DNA of 64,000 nucleotides, taken from assembly GCA_004296885.1 (NCBI GenBank), contig SCVN01000016.1, positions 1 through 64,000 on the forward strand, read 5' to 3'. The notes beneath the pieces are model-generated. The model had not been told where the DNA came from. It searched no databases and saw only the letters and a list, made by a program, of their open reading frames with translations. A program made the translations under genes and the position numbers. Below are positions 28,124-39,039 of the stretch, piece after piece. Source of the DNA: Nitrospirota bacterium. GTDB lineage: Bacteria > Nitrospirota > Nitrospiria > Nitrospirales > Nitrospiraceae. Numbering within the stretch: position 1 is the stretch's first letter; every line of letters begins with the position of its first letter.

Positions 28124-29648
28124 AGGGAATGTGCTCGATGATGTCGCCGGCCGTCATCCCGATGGGTCCTTGATCGGCCGCTGCCAGGTCTCCGGCCAGT
28201 CCATGAAAATAGGTGCCAACGCAGGCGGCGGCCCAGGGCTCGAGCTTCTGGGCCAGCAGCCCGACGATCATGCCGGTCAGGACGTCGCCGCTGCCCGCCG
28301 TCGCCATGCCGGGGTTGCCCGTCGGACAGACGGCCACGCGCCCGTCCGGGTGGGCCACCACGGTTCTGGCTCCCTTCAGAATCAGAAAGACTCTTCGCCG
28401 TCGCGCGAACCGCGAGGCGGTGCCGATTCGATCGGCATTGATCGACCGGGGCGAAGCGTCTTCTTCCAGCCTGGCCATTTCGCCGGGGTGGGGGGTCAAG
28501 ATAGGCGGGACCTTGCAATCCGCCAGCAGGGCCGGGCGTCCGGCCAGCGCGTTCAGGGCATCGGCGTCCAAGACGGACGGGCGTTCCAGTCGCGGGATCA
28601 GCGCCTGCATCACCTCGACGGTTTCCGGGTGGGTCGTGAGTCCGGGCCCCAGGGCTACGGCGTCCCGGGCCTGCGCAAACGCAAGAAGCCGGTCAAGGCC
28701 CGAACGCGCCAAGGTCCTGGCCTTGGTTTCCGGCATTGGCACGGTCATGGCTTCCAGGAGTTTGCTTTCGAGGATGTCGTTGACGCTGGTCGGGGTGGCG
28801 ACGGTAACCAGGCCGGCGCCGCTCCGCAGCGCGGCGTTCGCGGCCAGCGCCGCGGCCCCGGTCTTGCCGACCGAGCCGGCGATGATCCCTGCATGTCCGA
28901 ACGTGCCCTTGTGGGCCGACGGCGTCCGGGCCGGCAACAAGCGGCGACATTCGCCCAATGTCAGCAGCGAGATTGGGCTATCCACCGCCTCCTCGAAGGA
29001 GCGCGGAATCCCGATGTCGGCGATATGGATCGTGCCGGCATGGTCGATGCCCTGGCCGAGATAGAGTCCCAGCTTGGGCTGGGCGAAGGTGACCGTCAAG
29101 GCGGCCCGTACGGCGGAGCCCATGACCGCTCCCGTGTCCGCATGAATGCCCGAGGGGAGATCTGCCGAAGCGACGGGCACGCAGGACTCATTGATGGCGT
29201 CGATGGCGCTGCGATAGAGCCCTTCGACCGGAGCAGCCAAGCCGGTTCCCAGCAGGGCATCTACGATCACCTGGCTGCTGTTGACAATCGCGCGACAGCG
29301 TTCATCGGGCCGATAGGGTTGGACGGCAGTGGCGCCGGCCACCTTCACGAACCGGCGATACATGATCTTGGCGTCCCCCGTCATGGACGATGGTTGGGCC
29401 ATCAGCAGGACCTTCGTGCGCGCCCGTTTGCGCGTAAGCAGGCGGGCCACGACGAACCCGTCGCCTCCGTTGTTGCCCTTCCCGCATAAGATGGTGACCG
29501 CCTTACCGGCCAGCGACCCGAACACCTGTTCCATGGAGGCGACCAAACCAGCTCCGGCTTGCTCCATCAGGGTGAGGCTGGGGATTTGCGCTTCCTGAAT
29601 AGCGCGCCGGTCGAGGGCTTGCATCTGGGCTGCGGTGACGATTTTCAT
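28086..29648 (-). CDS. nnr: Bifunctional NAD(P)HX epimerase/dehydratase
   Basis: The 520-residue fusion repairs hydrated NAD(P)H. The N-terminal YjeF_N epimerase (about 1-215) has CGKGNNGGDGFV; the C-terminal ribokinase-like dehydratase (about 225-510) has LTPHPGEMARL and the GSGDVLTGMI motif. The ATG at 29648 yields the usual MKIVTAAQMQALDR start; a 36-base in-frame extension lies within heptad repeats and is unlikely. Neighbouring acpS and tsaE are common partners. Confidence 0.95.
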   Translation of the reverse strand: MKIVTAAQMQALDRRAIQEAQIPSLTLMEQAGAGLVASMEQVFGSLAGKAVTILCGKGNNGGDGFVVARLLTRKRARTKVLLMAQPSSMTGDAKIMYRRFVKVAGATAVQPYRPDERCRAIVNSSQVIVDALLGTGLAAPVEGLYRSAIDAINESCVPVASADLPSGIHADTGAVMGSAVRAALTVTFAQPKLGLYLGQGIDHAGTIHIADIGIPRSFEEAVDSPISLLTLGECRRLLPARTPSAHKGTFGHAGIIAGSVGKTGAAALAANAALRSGAGLVTVATPTSVNDILESKLLEAMTVPMPETKARTLARSGLDRLLAFAQARDAVALGPGLTTHPETVEVMQALIPRLERPSVLDADALNALAGRPALLADCKVPPILTPHPGEMARLEEDASPRSINADRIGTASRFARRRRVFLILKGARTVVAHPDGRVAVCPTGNPGMATAGSGDVLTGMIVGLLAQKLEPWAAACVGTYFHGLAGDLAAADQGPIGMTAGDIIEHIPYAFTQTTTSVGY

Positions 29649-29658
29649 GGGAGACAAG

Positions 29659-29728
29659 AGCGTATGGCCGATAGCGTATAGCAATTAGCTGATGGTTCCG
29701 GCCATGAGCTATCAGCCATTAGCTCTCC
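29659..29728. repeat. Heptad repeat block with hairpin between acpS and nnr
   Basis: Ten consecutive 7-base units in phase (agcgtat, ggccgat, agcgtat, agcaatt, agctgat, ggttccg, gccatga, gctatca, gccatta, gctctcc). The middle forms a 9-base hairpin (29687-29695 with 29702-29710, one mismatch). The block includes the acpS stop codon (29719-29721). Confidence 0.65.
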
Positions 29729-30105
29729 TTTGTCAGCACCACCTGCGCGATGGCATAGTCGGCATCGTGCGAGAGGCTGATGTGGATGTCGGTGACGCCG
29801 GCTTCCTGCAGCAGGGCTCCGGCACGACCTTGCACCTGGGCGACCGGCTTCCCGCTGCCGTCGTTCAACACCTGGATGTCCTGCCAGCTGATTCCCGCCG
29901 ACCAGCCGGTCCCGATCGCTTTCAAGACCGCTTCCTTGGCGGCAAATCGTCCGGCGAGCGAGGCATAGGGCGAAGCCCGTTCGAAACAATAGCGGCGTTC
30001 GGCTTCCGTATAGAGCCGCTCCAGAAACCGTTCCTGCCACCGATCCGCCAGGGCGCGAATCCGCTCGATCTTTACGAGGTCCAAGCCGATTCCTACGATG
30101 CGCAT
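29719..30105 (-). CDS. acpS: Holo-[acyl-carrier-protein] synthase
   Basis: The 128-residue phosphopantetheinyl transferase starts MRIVGIGLDLVKIERI with the conserved G-x-D-L/I metal site, then RFAAKEAVLKAIGTG (second metal Glu) and a C-terminal ISLSHD. It activates ACP for fatty-acid synthesis. Typical length. Its 3' end runs into a heptad repeat block. pdxJ lies 91 bases upstream on the same strand, a common pairing. Confidence 0.96.
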   Translation of the reverse strand: MRIVGIGLDLVKIERIRALADRWQERFLERLYTEAERRYCFERASPYASLAGRFAAKEAVLKAIGTGWSAGISWQDIQVLNDGSGKPVAQVQGRAGALLQEAGVTDIHISLSHDADYAIAQVVLTKES

Positions 30106-30196
30106 GGGCTCACCTGGGTGTCAGACACGAAGGGTTGAGGGTTGACACAGGGGCTCGGCGGTTATTGTCCGCCTGCCGAAGCGATCGCAAGGGCTG

Positions 30197-30922
30197 TCAA
30201 CCCACGAGCTGCTTCATTTCTCGAACGGCGCGGTCAAGACCGACGAGGATGGCGCGGGCCATGATGCTGTGGCCGATGTTGTACTCCACGATCTCAGGAA
30301 TCTGGATGAGGCGTTTCACATTGCGGTAGGTCAAGCCATGCCCTGCGTTCACGCCCATGCCCAACTTGTAGGCCAGCTTGGCCGCATGGGTGATGGCCTC
30401 CAACTCGGCCTGCTCCTCTTTGAGGCGGCGGGCATTGGCATAGCGGCCGGTGTGCAGCTCGACATAGTCGGCGGCGATCTTATGGGCCGCTTTGATCTGG
30501 ACCGGGTCCGGTTCGATGAAGAGGCTGACCGGGATGCCGCCATCGTGGAGCATATCCACGATGGCTTTGATCCGGTCCCTCTGTCCCGCCACCTCCAAGC
30601 CACCCTCCGTCGTCAGCTCCTGCCGACGTTCCGGCACCAATGTGACGAGATGGGGCTTGACGCTGAGCGCGACCTTGACCATCGCTTCATCTGCGCCCAT
30701 TTCCAGGTCCAGCTTGGTCTGGATCACATCCTTCAGCAGGTTCAGGTCCCGGTCCTGGATATGCCGTCGATCTTCGCGCAGGTGCACGACGATGCCCTCG
30801 GCCCCCGCGAGTTCCACCAATACGGCCGCCGCCACAGGGTCCGGTTCGCTTCCACCCCTGGCTTGCCGGAGGGTGGCGACATGATCGATATTCACACCCA
30901 ATCGTGCCACAGAACCTCCCAT
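30197..30922 (-). CDS. pdxJ: Pyridoxine 5'-phosphate synthase
   Basis: The 241-residue PdxJ condenses 1-deoxyxylulose 5-phosphate with aminoacetone 3-phosphate. Family motifs are [32 protein letters not shown], an IEPDP segment and the [15 protein letters not shown] and EYNIGHSI phosphate-binding motifs. It is the first gene of the minus-strand operon running to mutS. The 266-base AT-rich gap upstream separates it from the divergent amino-acid operon. Confidence 0.97.
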   Translation of the reverse strand: MGGSVARLGVNIDHVATLRQARGGSEPDPVAAAVLVELAGAEGIVVHLREDRRHIQDRDLNLLKDVIQTKLDLEMGADEAMVKVALSVKPHLVTLVPERRQELTTEGGLEVAGQRDRIKAIVDMLHDGGIPVSLFIEPDPVQIKAAHKIAADYVELHTGRYANARRLKEEQAELEAITHAAKLAYKLGMGVNAGHGLTYRNVKRLIQIPEIVEYNIGHSIMARAILVGLDRAVREMKQLVG

Positions 30923-31091
30923 CTGCCGGCGTCCCTTGGTTCAGACGATGGCAGAATGCATGAGTTTGCAAAAGGTTAGATTATTATTGCAAAAATGACG
31001 GGGAGGTAGCAAGAAACAAACTGCCTGGCTGGACCGTAAGGCCGGCAACAAACTTGTTGACCTAAAAAAATCATCCAACTCCGGATTAAAA

Positions 31092-31120
31092 TTGACTGTT
31101 TTGGCGCACTGCATTAAAAT
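31092..31120 (+). promoter_or_regulatory. Promoter of the aspartate-family operon
   Basis: TTGACT (31092-31097) and TAAAAT (31115-31120) are exactly 17 bases apart inside an AT-rich gap. Initiation near 31127 gives a leader of about 62 bases before the GTG at 31189. Confidence 0.7.
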
Positions 31121-31188
31121 TAGTTCTTTCACGCCTTGCACAGACTTGCGAAGGCGCACTCGCAACATATTGAAAAACTGAGGAGATA

Positions 31189-32376
31189 GTGGAAGGGTTC
31201 TACCGTATCAAGCGACTTCCTCCCTACGTGTTCGCGCAAGTCCAGGCGTTGAAGCTGGATGCCAGACACAGGGGAGAAGACATTATTGACTTCGGCATGG
31301 GGAACCCGGACCAGCCGACGCCGGACCATATCGTCGACAAACTTGTGGAAGCCTGCCGGAATCCCAAGAACCATCGGTATTCCGCTTCGAAAGGCATCAC
31401 CAAACTGCGCCATGCGATCACGGGTTGGTACAAGCGGAACTACGATGTGGATCTGGACCCGGAAACCGAAGCCATCGTGACCATCGGCTCCAAGGAGGGG
31501 ATCGCGCATCTGGCGCTGGCGTTGGTAGGCCCAGGCGACGTTGTATTGACGCCGACCCCGACCTATCCCATCCACATGTACAGCATGATCATTGCGGGAG
31601 GGGAAGTGCGGGGCATCGAGCTGCGCCCCGACAGCGATTTTTTTCATGACTTGACGCAGGTCTACCGGCAGACCCAGCCGCGGCCGCGCATCCTGGTCAT
31701 CAACTTTCCCCACAATCCGACGACGGCGGTGGTGGATCTGGAGTTTTTCAAGAAAGTGGTGGCCTTCGCCAAGGAACACAACGTGATCGTGATTCACGAC
31801 TTGGCCTATGCAGATCTGGTGTTCGACGGCTACAAGGCCCCCAGTCTCTTGCAGGTCCCGGAGGCCAAAGATGTCGGGGTGGAGTTCTACACCCTGTCGA
31901 AGAGCTACAACATGCCAGGCTGGCGTGTGGGATTTTGCGTGGGCAACCGTGAAGTCATCGGGGCCCTGGCCAAGATCAAGAGCTACCTGGACTACGGAAT
32001 TTTTCAGCCGGTGCAGATCGCCAGCATCATTGCCCTCAACGGACCGCAGGACTGCGTGAAGGAAACCGTGGCCCGTTACGAGCGGCGCCGGAACGAACTG
32101 GTGGACGGGCTGAACCGCATCGGGTGGCTTGTGGACAAGCCCCGCGCGACGATGTTCCTCTGGGCCCGCATTCCGGCTCCGTTCCGGGGGATGGGCTCGT
32201 TGGAGTTCTCGAAGCTGCTGCTGCGGGAAGCTAAAGTGGCGGTCTCGCCGGGGATCGGTTTCGGGGAAGGCGGGGACGAGTATGTCCGGTTCGCACTGGT
32301 CGAGAACGAACAGCGCATCCGTCAGGCGGTTCGCGGGATCAAGCGGGTCCTGCACCACGAAGAGGCCCCCAAATGA
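31189..32376 (+). CDS. Class I/II aminotransferase (AlaC-like)
   Basis: A 395-residue PLP enzyme with [14 protein letters not shown], the NFPHNPTTA phosphate/substrate loop and the PLP lysine in [14 protein letters not shown]. These match alanine/glutamate-type aminotransferases (AlaC/YfdZ); aspartate or LL-diaminopimelate aminotransferase activity is also possible given the operon. It starts with GTG after GAGGAG. It overlaps hom by 4 bases (ATGA), and heads the operon hom-thrC-ApgM-like-lysC-cimA. Confidence 0.9.
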   Translation: MEGFYRIKRLPPYVFAQVQALKLDARHRGEDIIDFGMGNPDQPTPDHIVDKLVEACRNPKNHRYSASKGITKLRHAITGWYKRNYDVDLDPETEAIVTIGSKEGIAHLALALVGPGDVVLTPTPTYPIHMYSMIIAGGEVRGIELRPDSDFFHDLTQVYRQTQPRPRILVINFPHNPTTAVVDLEFFKKVVAFAKEHNVIVIHDLAYADLVFDGYKAPSLLQVPEAKDVGVEFYTLSKSYNMPGWRVGFCVGNREVIGALAKIKSYLDYGIFQPVQIASIIALNGPQDCVKETVARYERRRNELVDGLNRIGWLVDKPRATMFLWARIPAPFRGMGSLEFSKLLLREAKVAVSPGIGFGEGGDEYVRFALVENEQRIRQAVRGIKRVLHHEEAPK

Positions 32377-33698
32377 AGCGGCGCATCGGCGTAGGGCTGG
32401 TGGGGTTCGGCACGGTTGGGGCTGGCGCGGCGAAAATTCTTCAGCAGAACGCCGCGCTGATCCAGCGGCGTGTGGGCGTGCCGGTCGAACTGGTCCGCAT
32501 CGCGGACCTGGACATTGCGCGCGATCGTGGCGTGGTTGTGCCGCCTGGCGTACTGACGACGGATCTGCGCCAGGTCCTGGAGGATCCGGACGTCGACATC
32601 GTGTTGGAGCTCATCGGCGGCTACGAGACGGCCAAGCGCGTGATCCTGGGCGCCATGGCGGGCGGCAAGTCGGTCGTCACGGCCAACAAGGCCCTGCTGG
32701 CGGTTCACGGCGAAGAGATATTCGAGGCGGCGGCCAGACATGGCGTGGATCTGGGGTTCGAGGCGAGCGTCGGCGGCGGCATTCCCGTCATCCGCGCGCT
32801 GACCGAGGGCTTGGCCGCCAATACGATCCTGTCCATTTACGGCATCATCAACGGGACGTCCAACTATATCCTGAGCCGGATGACGAAGGAAGGCCACGGG
32901 TTTCAGGATGTTCTGGCGGAGGCGCAGCGAGCCGGGTATGCGGAAGCCGATCCCACGTTCGATGTAGCGGGCACCGACAGTGCCCACAAGCTGGCCATCA
33001 TGGTGAACCTGGCCTATGGCACCCCGGTCAACTTTAAGGATCTGTTCGTGGAAGGGATCGCCAAGCTCACGCCGCTCGATATCGCCTATGCGAAAGAGTT
33101 CGGCTACACGATCAAGCTGCTGGGCATCGCCAAATTCCTGCGCGGCGACCATGAGGGCGAGATCGAAGCCCGGGTCCATCCGACGATGATCCCTTCGGAC
33201 TCGCCGATTGCCCGGGTGGATGGCGTGTACAATGCCATCCAGCTCGTCGGCGACGCCGTGAACGACGTGGTGCTCTATGGGCAGGGCGCCGGGTCGATGC
33301 CCACCGGCAGCGCGGTGGTCAGCGACGTCATCGACATCGCGCGGAATCTACTGCGCGGCGCGTCCGGACGGGTGCCGCCCGCGTCCTTTCAGCGGGAACA
33401 GCGCCGCCCGCTACGCCTGCGCCCGATCGAGGACATCACGAGCCTCTATTACCTGCGCTTCATGGTCCTGGATCGACCCGGGGTGCTCTCTCAGATCGCC
33501 GGGGTCTTGGGGCAGCAGGGGATCAGCATTTCCTCCGTGCTGCAGAAGGGACGGAAGGAAGGGCAGACCGTGCCTGTTGTGATCATGACCCATACGGCGG
33601 CGGAGCGGCACGTGCAGGCGGCTCTGCGCGAGATCGATCGCATGGCATTCATTTCGGAGCCCACCACGTTGATTCGTGTCGAGGGGCATGACGAGTAA
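32373..33698 (+). CDS. hom: Homoserine dehydrogenase
   Basis: The 441-residue monofunctional enzyme reduces aspartate semialdehyde to homoserine. It has [10 protein letters not shown] Rossmann loop near residue 11, a TANKALLA motif, GGGIPVIR, the [11 protein letters not shown] motif with the E-A-D-P-T-F-D-V catalytic region, and a C-terminal ACT domain (about 350-430) for feedback by threonine. The ATG overlaps the upstream aminotransferase by 4 bases. Confidence 0.97.
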   Translation: MKRRIGVGLVGFGTVGAGAAKILQQNAALIQRRVGVPVELVRIADLDIARDRGVVVPPGVLTTDLRQVLEDPDVDIVLELIGGYETAKRVILGAMAGGKSVVTANKALLAVHGEEIFEAAARHGVDLGFEASVGGGIPVIRALTEGLAANTILSIYGIINGTSNYILSRMTKEGHGFQDVLAEAQRAGYAEADPTFDVAGTDSAHKLAIMVNLAYGTPVNFKDLFVEGIAKLTPLDIAYAKEFGYTIKLLGIAKFLRGDHEGEIEARVHPTMIPSDSPIARVDGVYNAIQLVGDAVNDVVLYGQGAGSMPTGSAVVSDVIDIARNLLRGASGRVPPASFQREQRRPLRLRPIEDITSLYYLRFMVLDRPGVLSQIAGVLGQQGISISSVLQKGRKEGQTVPVVIMTHTAAERHVQAALREIDRMAFISEPTTLIRVEGHDE

Positions 33699-33760
33699 TC
33701 CATGCAAGCCCCTTTCTGCCAGCTCCATCCAGGTTCGCGCCATTCCCGCCGAGGTCGATC

Positions 33761-34819
33761 ATGAGGCCCTGGCGCGGGGTGATCGAGGAGTATCGGAAAT
33801 TTCTACCGGTCACGGAGGCAACGCCCATCGTGACCCTGGGCGAGGGGAACACGCCCTTGATCGCGGCCAAGCGCCTGGCTGCCAGGATTAATCCGCGGAT
33901 CGAGCTCTATCTCAAGTTTGAAGGCGCGAACCCCACCGGGTCGTTCAAGGACCGGGGGATGACCCTGGCGATTTCCAAGGCGCTGGAAGCGGGGGCCCGC
34001 GCGGTCATCTGCGCTTCGACGGGCAATACGTCCGCGTCCGCGGCCGCCTATGGTGCCCGCGCCGGCCTGGCGGTCTATGTCTTGATCCCCGCCGGCAAGA
34101 TCGCGCTGGGCAAGTTGTCGCAAGCGATGATGCACCAGGCCACGGTCATCCAGATCGAAGGGAATTTCGACCAAGCTCTGGCCATCGTCAAGGACGTGGC
34201 CGCGACGCACCCGATCGAGCTGGTCAACTCGATTAATCCCTTCCGCATCGAGGGACAGAAGACGGCCGCGATGGAAGTCTGCGATCAGTTGGGCGGGGCG
34301 CCGACGGTCCATGTTCTGCCCGTGGGCAACGCCGGCAACATCACCGCCTATTGGAAAGGCTACAAGGAGTACCGGAGCGCCGGCCAGATTGCGCAGGCGC
34401 CGAGAATGATGGGCTTTCAAGCCGCCGGCGCCGCGCCGATCGTGCTGGGTCGTGTCGTCGAAGATCCCCAGACTGTGGCCACGGCAATCAGGATCGGCAA
34501 CCCCGCCAGCTGGAAGGGGGCGCTGCAGGCGGTGGAGGAGTCGCGGGGTTGCATCGACCTGGTGACGGACGAGGAAATCCTCAAGGCCTATGGCATGGTG
34601 GCGGCGGAAGAAGGGGTCTTCTGCGAGCCGGCTTCGGCTGCGTCCGTGGCGGGCGTGATCAAGTTGAACGGCAAGGGGGAGCTGAAAGAAGGAGACCGGG
34701 TCGTGTGCACGTTGACGGGGCATGGGCTCAAGGATGCGGACACGGCCATCAGCGTGTCGCGCCAGCCCCGCACGATCAAGGCCAGTCGGGATGAAGTGGT
34801 CCGTCTGCTGAACCTGTAA
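33761..34819 (+). CDS. thrC: Threonine synthase
   Basis: The 352-residue PLP enzyme makes threonine from O-phosphohomoserine. The PLP lysine is in GSFKDRGM near residue 65; STGNTSASAAAYGARAG and the glycine-rich LPVGNAGNITAYWKGY loop follow. This is the short class typical of many bacteria. Its substrate requires homoserine kinase; no ThrB homologue is in the operon, but an ApgM-like protein follows directly. Confidence 0.96.
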   Translation: MRPWRGVIEEYRKFLPVTEATPIVTLGEGNTPLIAAKRLAARINPRIELYLKFEGANPTGSFKDRGMTLAISKALEAGARAVICASTGNTSASAAAYGARAGLAVYVLIPAGKIALGKLSQAMMHQATVIQIEGNFDQALAIVKDVAATHPIELVNSINPFRIEGQKTAAMEVCDQLGGAPTVHVLPVGNAGNITAYWKGYKEYRSAGQIAQAPRMMGFQAAGAAPIVLGRVVEDPQTVATAIRIGNPASWKGALQAVEESRGCIDLVTDEEILKAYGMVAAEEGVFCEPASAASVAGVIKLNGKGELKEGDRVVCTLTGHGLKDADTAISVSRQPRTIKASRDEVVRLLNL

Positions 34820-34872
34820 TGAAAGTCGGTCCATGGTGAGGGTGGCATGAGATCAGAGAGGGAAGGTTGCCT

Positions 34873-36117
34873 GTGAAATACGTGATTCTGCATGGCGAGC
34901 GGATGGCGGGGACGCCCCATCCGGACCTCGGGGGAAAGACTCCGCTGCAGGCTGCGGCCACGCCGCGCATGGACGAGTTGGCCCGCAAGGGGGAGCTGGG
35001 GCTGATCGCGATGCTGCCGGAAGGGCTGGCGCCGAGCGGAACCGTCAGGCAGTTGGCGATTTTCGGGTATGACCTGCGCAAGTATCCGGGCGGGCCGGCA
35101 CCCTATGAGGCGGCGAGCCAGGGAGTGGCGCTGGGAGAACAAGACGTGGCGTTCCGCTGCAGTATGGTGACGCTCCGTCCGGGCGCGCCCAAAGGGAAGG
35201 CGGCCGCCACCGATGAGATCAAAAAGCTCGGGCCGCAGGTTGTGCTTGATGATGCGGCGGCGGGTGGGATCGGCATCGAGGAGGCGCGGGAATTGCTTGA
35301 GTCGGTCAATGAGCAGCTCGGGTCCGAGACGCTCCAGTTCTATCCGGGATCGGACCATCGGCACCTGCTGGTCTGGGTCGGAGGCAAGGCACGGGCGATC
35401 ACGCACGACCCTCGCGCCGCGGTCGGCCAGCCGATCGGAGCCTTCCTTCCGGCCGGAGACGGAGCCGATATTTTGAAGCAAGTGATGGAGGCTTCGCTGC
35501 TCATCCTGCAGGATCATCCGGTGAACGACCAACGGCGGGAGGCGGGCCAGAAGCCGGCCAACTGTCTGTGGCTCTGGGGGCAAGGCAAGGCGGCGCTGCT
35601 GCCGAAGCTGACCGACAAGTACCAGAAGACAGGATCGGTCGTATCGGCCAGGGAGCTGCTCCGCGGGATCGGGATTTGCGCGGGATTCGAGACGGTCAAT
35701 CCTGCCGATCTTCCGGGCGGGGGAGGCCCTGATTTTGAAGGGCTGGCCAAGGCTGCGCTGGGCGAGTTGGGGCAGAAGGATTTCGTCTACGTACACGTGA
35801 AAGTGCCGGGCGAGGTGGCGCGCGGGGCCGATGCCAAGGCTAAGGTGAACTTGCTGGAGGCGTTCGACCGGAAAACCGTGGGTCCGATCCTGGATGGGCT
35901 GGCCAAGCTGGGCCCCCACCGGGTGGCGCTGATCTGCGACCATGTCGTGGCCGAGCGGGGTCAAACCAGTCTTCCGCTCGCCCCCTATGTCCTGTTCGAT
36001 GGGACCGGCTCCAAGGGGCGCGCCACGGGGAGCTTCAATGAAGTCGAGGCCGAAGCTGCAGGGGGCGGAACGAAGCCTGCGTCGCGGCTGATGAGCTGGC
36101 TTTTCAACAAGGGCTGA
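34873..36117 (+). CDS. ApgM-like alkaline-phosphatase-fold protein, degenerate metal site
   Basis: A 414-residue protein of the archaeal-type phosphoglycerate mutase family (COG3635), sometimes annotated as a functional analogue of homoserine kinase when found in threonine operons. The fold is recognisable in [22 protein letters not shown], the F-G-Y-D segment and V-G-P-I-L-D-G-L. However, the N-terminal metal Asp (L-D-G) is His (L-H-G), the H of the D-E-A-x-H site is Arg (G-E-V-A-R), and the H of the late H-T/S site is Gln (G-Q-T); the D-H pair in ICDH remains. GTG at 34873 is preferred (GGAAGG 6 bases upstream) over TTG at 34867. Between thrC and lysC. Confidence 0.82.
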   Translation: MKYVILHGERMAGTPHPDLGGKTPLQAAATPRMDELARKGELGLIAMLPEGLAPSGTVRQLAIFGYDLRKYPGGPAPYEAASQGVALGEQDVAFRCSMVTLRPGAPKGKAAATDEIKKLGPQVVLDDAAAGGIGIEEARELLESVNEQLGSETLQFYPGSDHRHLLVWVGGKARAITHDPRAAVGQPIGAFLPAGDGADILKQVMEASLLILQDHPVNDQRREAGQKPANCLWLWGQGKAALLPKLTDKYQKTGSVVSARELLRGIGICAGFETVNPADLPGGGGPDFEGLAKAALGELGQKDFVYVHVKVPGEVARGADAKAKVNLLEAFDRKTVGPILDGLAKLGPHRVALICDHVVAERGQTSLPLAPYVLFDGTGSKGRATGSFNEVEAEAAGGGTKPASRLMSWLFNKG

Positions 36118-36134
36118 GGAAGGAAGACAGCCCG

Positions 36135-37361
36135 GTGTCCCTGATCGTCCAGAAATACGGCGGCACGTCCGTCGGCACCGTCGAGCGCATCCATCGCGTG
36201 GCCGACCGCGTGGCGGACGCCAAGAAGGCCGGGCATGACTTGGTGGTGGTCTTGTCCGCCATGAGCGGGGAGACCGACCGGCTGTTGCGTCTGGCGCAAG
36301 AAGTGACCGCCTCGCCGGACGAGCGTGAATTGGACATGTTGCTGTCCACCGGTGAGCGGGTGACGATCGCGCTGCTGGCGATGGACCTGCGCGGGCGCGG
36401 AATCAATGCGCAGTCGTTTACCGGCCGCCAGGTGGGGATCATCACGGACAGCAGCCACACCAAGGCGCGCATCGCGCGGGTGACGGCGGAGCGGATTCGG
36501 GAAGCCTTGGCCGAGGGAATCATTCCGGTCGTGGCGGGATTCCAGGGGATCAACGAACGGAACGACGTGACGACCCTGGGCCGAGGCGGGTCCGATCTGA
36601 CCGCGGTCGCGCTGGCGGCCGCACTCAAAGCGGATCGGTGCGTCATCTATACCGACGTGGACGGAGTCTACACGGCCGATCCCAATATCGTGCCGTCGGC
36701 CAAGCGTCTGGACCGGGTCTCCTATGAGGAGATGCTCGAGCTGGCCAGCCTGGGCGCCAAGGTGTTGCAGAGCCGGTCGGTGGAATTCGCGGCCAAGCAC
36801 GGGGTGCCGCTGGAAGTGAAATCCAGTTTCAAGGAGGGGCAGGGAACGCTTGTGGTTACCGAAGATGCCGATATGGAGCGAGTCGCGGTCTCCGGCGTGT
36901 CCGGCGATCGGAACCAAGCCAAGATCACGATCATCGGGGTTCCGGATCGTCCCGGCGTGGCGGCCAGGATTTTCGGACCGGTGGCCGAGGCCAACATCAT
37001 CGTGGACATGATCATTCAGAACGTGAGCCAGGCCTCGCTCACCGACATTTCGTTCACGGTGCCGCGCGCAGACTTGCACAAGGCCGTCGGCCTGGTGCAG
37101 CGCATCGCCAAAGAGATCGAGGCCAAGTCCGTGGCGGTCACCGAGGCCATCGCCAAGGTGTCGCTGGTCGGGGTCGGGATGCGGTCCCACTCCGGCGTGG
37201 CGGCGCGGATGTTCGAGGTCCTCTCCAAGGAGGGGATCAACATCATGATGATCAGCACCAGCGAGATCAAGATCTCCTGCGTGATCGAAGAAAAATACCT
37301 GGAACTGGCCATGCGCACCCTCCACGGGGCCTTCGGCCTGGACCAGTCGCCGGCATCGTGA
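36135..37361 (+). CDS. lysC: Aspartate kinase
   Basis: The 408-residue enzyme phosphorylates aspartate, the entry step for threonine, methionine and lysine. It starts at GTG with [12 protein letters not shown], the kinase signature, and carries [19 protein letters not shown] and a [12 protein letters not shown] motif. Two C-terminal ACT domains (from about residue 265) provide lysine/threonine feedback. It lies 17 bases after the ApgM-like gene and 7 before cimA. Confidence 0.97.
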   Translation: MSLIVQKYGGTSVGTVERIHRVADRVADAKKAGHDLVVVLSAMSGETDRLLRLAQEVTASPDERELDMLLSTGERVTIALLAMDLRGRGINAQSFTGRQVGIITDSSHTKARIARVTAERIREALAEGIIPVVAGFQGINERNDVTTLGRGGSDLTAVALAAALKADRCVIYTDVDGVYTADPNIVPSAKRLDRVSYEEMLELASLGAKVLQSRSVEFAAKHGVPLEVKSSFKEGQGTLVVTEDADMERVAVSGVSGDRNQAKITIIGVPDRPGVAARIFGPVAEANIIVDMIIQNVSQASLTDISFTVPRADLHKAVGLVQRIAKEIEAKSVAVTEAIAKVSLVGVGMRSHSGVAARMFEVLSKEGINIMMISTSEIKISCVIEEKYLELAMRTLHGAFGLDQSPAS

Positions 37362-37368
37362 GGGCTGA

Positions 37369-38958
37369 GTGAAAGACGGGAATAAATCCGAGCGGCATCT
37401 GGAGGTCTACGACACGACTCTGCGCGACGGGGCGCAGGCGGAGGACGTCAGCTTCTCCGTGGATGACAAAGTCCGCGTGGCGCAAAAACTCGACGAGTTG
37501 GGGGTGCACTATATCGAGGGCGGTTGGCCGGGCGCCAACCCAAAGGACATCGAGTTTTTCCGGATCATCAAGACCATTCCCTTCAAGCACGCGACGGTGG
37601 TGGCCTTCGGTGCGACCCGCAAGGCCAGCAACCCGGTGCAGAAGGACCCCAACCTCCAGGCGCTGCTGACGGCTGAGACCGAGACGATCACGCTGTTCGG
37701 GAAGAGTTGGAATCTGCACGTGACGGACGCGCTCGGCATCACGCTCGCCAAGAACCTGGAACTCATCGGGGACTCGATCGCGTATTTGAAGGAGAAGGGC
37801 CGGCGGGTCTTCTACGACGCGGAGCATTTCTTCGACGGCTACAAGGCCAATCCCGACTACGCCATCGAGACGCTGCGCCGCGCGGCGGAGGCTGGCGCCG
37901 AGCGCGTGATTCTCTGCGACACCAACGGCGGCACGATGCCCTGGGAGATCAAAGACATTTGCAAAGCGGTCAAGCAGCACTGTTCGGTGCCGCTCGGCAT
38001 CCATGCCCACAATGACACCGAGATGGCGGTGGCCAACTCGCTGGTCGCCATCGAAGCCGGTATCCTCCAGGTGCAGGGCACGATCAACGGGATCGGTGAA
38101 CGGTGCGGCAACGCGAACCTCTGTTCGATCGTGCCCAACCTGGAACTGAAGATGAAGCGGTCGGTGCTGGGAGAGAAGCGCTTGCGGCATTTGCGCGAGG
38201 TGTCCGGGTTCGTCTCCGAGATCGCGAACCTCATGCCGAACAAACATCAACCTTATGTCGGGGACGCCGCCTTTGCGCACAAGGGCGGGGTGCACATCCA
38301 CGCCGTCCAGAAAAACCCGGCCACCTACGAGCACATCATTCCCGAGAAGGTTGGGAACCGCCAGCGCATGCTCGTTTCCGACTACTCGGGCCGCAGCGGC
38401 CTGGTGGGCAAGGCTGAAGATTACGGGATCAAGCTTTCGAAAGACAATCCCAAGCTGCAGGAACTGGTGGCGACCCTGAAGGATTTGGAAAACGAGGGCT
38501 ACCAATTCGAAGGCGCGGAGGGATCGTTCGAGTTGTTGCTGCGCAAGGCGGTCGGCAAGCACAAACCGTCGTTCGAATTGCTGGGGTTCCGCGTCATTGT
38601 GGAAAAACGCCATGCCAAGGAGCCGTCCATCTCGGAGGCCACCGTCATGGTCAAAGTCGGGGACGTGATCGAGCACACGGCCGCGGTCGGCGCCGGGCCG
38701 GTCAATGCGCTGGACCATGCGCTCCGCAAGGCGCTCGAAAAATTCTATCCCCAACTGGCCGAGGTCAAGTTGCTGGATTATAAAGTGCGGGTGCTGGCGG
38801 CCACCCAAGGCACGGCGGCCAAAGTGCGGGTGTTGCTCGAATCCGGCGACCACAAGGAAAAATGGGGGACGGTCGGTGTTTCGGAAAACATCATGGAGGC
38901 CAGCTGGCAGGCGTTGGCGGACAGCATCGAGTACAAGTTGATGCCGCATGAGCCCTGA
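37369..38958 (+). CDS. cimA: (R)-citramalate synthase
   Basis: The 529-residue enzyme condenses pyruvate and acetyl-CoA to citramalate, the threonine-independent route to 2-oxobutyrate and isoleucine. The catalytic domain starts [18 protein letters not shown] and has the H-x-H-N-D-T metal site ([11 protein letters not shown]) and [11 protein letters not shown]; a C-terminal LeuA-type allosteric domain (about 385-520) follows. The long inserted K-x-x-x-H-V-T-D region distinguishes it from 2-isopropylmalate synthase. It starts with GTG. Confidence 0.95.
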   Translation: MKDGNKSERHLEVYDTTLRDGAQAEDVSFSVDDKVRVAQKLDELGVHYIEGGWPGANPKDIEFFRIIKTIPFKHATVVAFGATRKASNPVQKDPNLQALLTAETETITLFGKSWNLHVTDALGITLAKNLELIGDSIAYLKEKGRRVFYDAEHFFDGYKANPDYAIETLRRAAEAGAERVILCDTNGGTMPWEIKDICKAVKQHCSVPLGIHAHNDTEMAVANSLVAIEAGILQVQGTINGIGERCGNANLCSIVPNLELKMKRSVLGEKRLRHLREVSGFVSEIANLMPNKHQPYVGDAAFAHKGGVHIHAVQKNPATYEHIIPEKVGNRQRMLVSDYSGRSGLVGKAEDYGIKLSKDNPKLQELVATLKDLENEGYQFEGAEGSFELLLRKAVGKHKPSFELLGFRVIVEKRHAKEPSISEATVMVKVGDVIEHTAAVGAGPVNALDHALRKALEKFYPQLAEVKLLDYKVRVLAATQGTAAKVRVLLESGDHKEKWGTVGVSENIMEASWQALADSIEYKLMPHEP

Positions 38959-39010
38959 CCGGCGGCCGCCGCGCGGAATATTCCGGTGGGCGATGCGTCC
39001 GTGAATTTGC

Positions 39011-39039
39011 TTGACACCAGAGGTAACCTCACGTAATTT
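39011..39039 (+). promoter_or_regulatory. Promoter of the IHF/HU gene
   Basis: Perfect TTGACA (39011-39016) and TAATTT (39034-39039) with 17-base spacing. The start near 39046 gives a leader of about 76 bases before the ATG at 39122. Confidence 0.7.

Noticed and set aside
29659-29728. Heptad blocks as a CRISPR array
   Set aside because: Units are 7 bases with no spacer-repeat alternation and no cas genes nearby.
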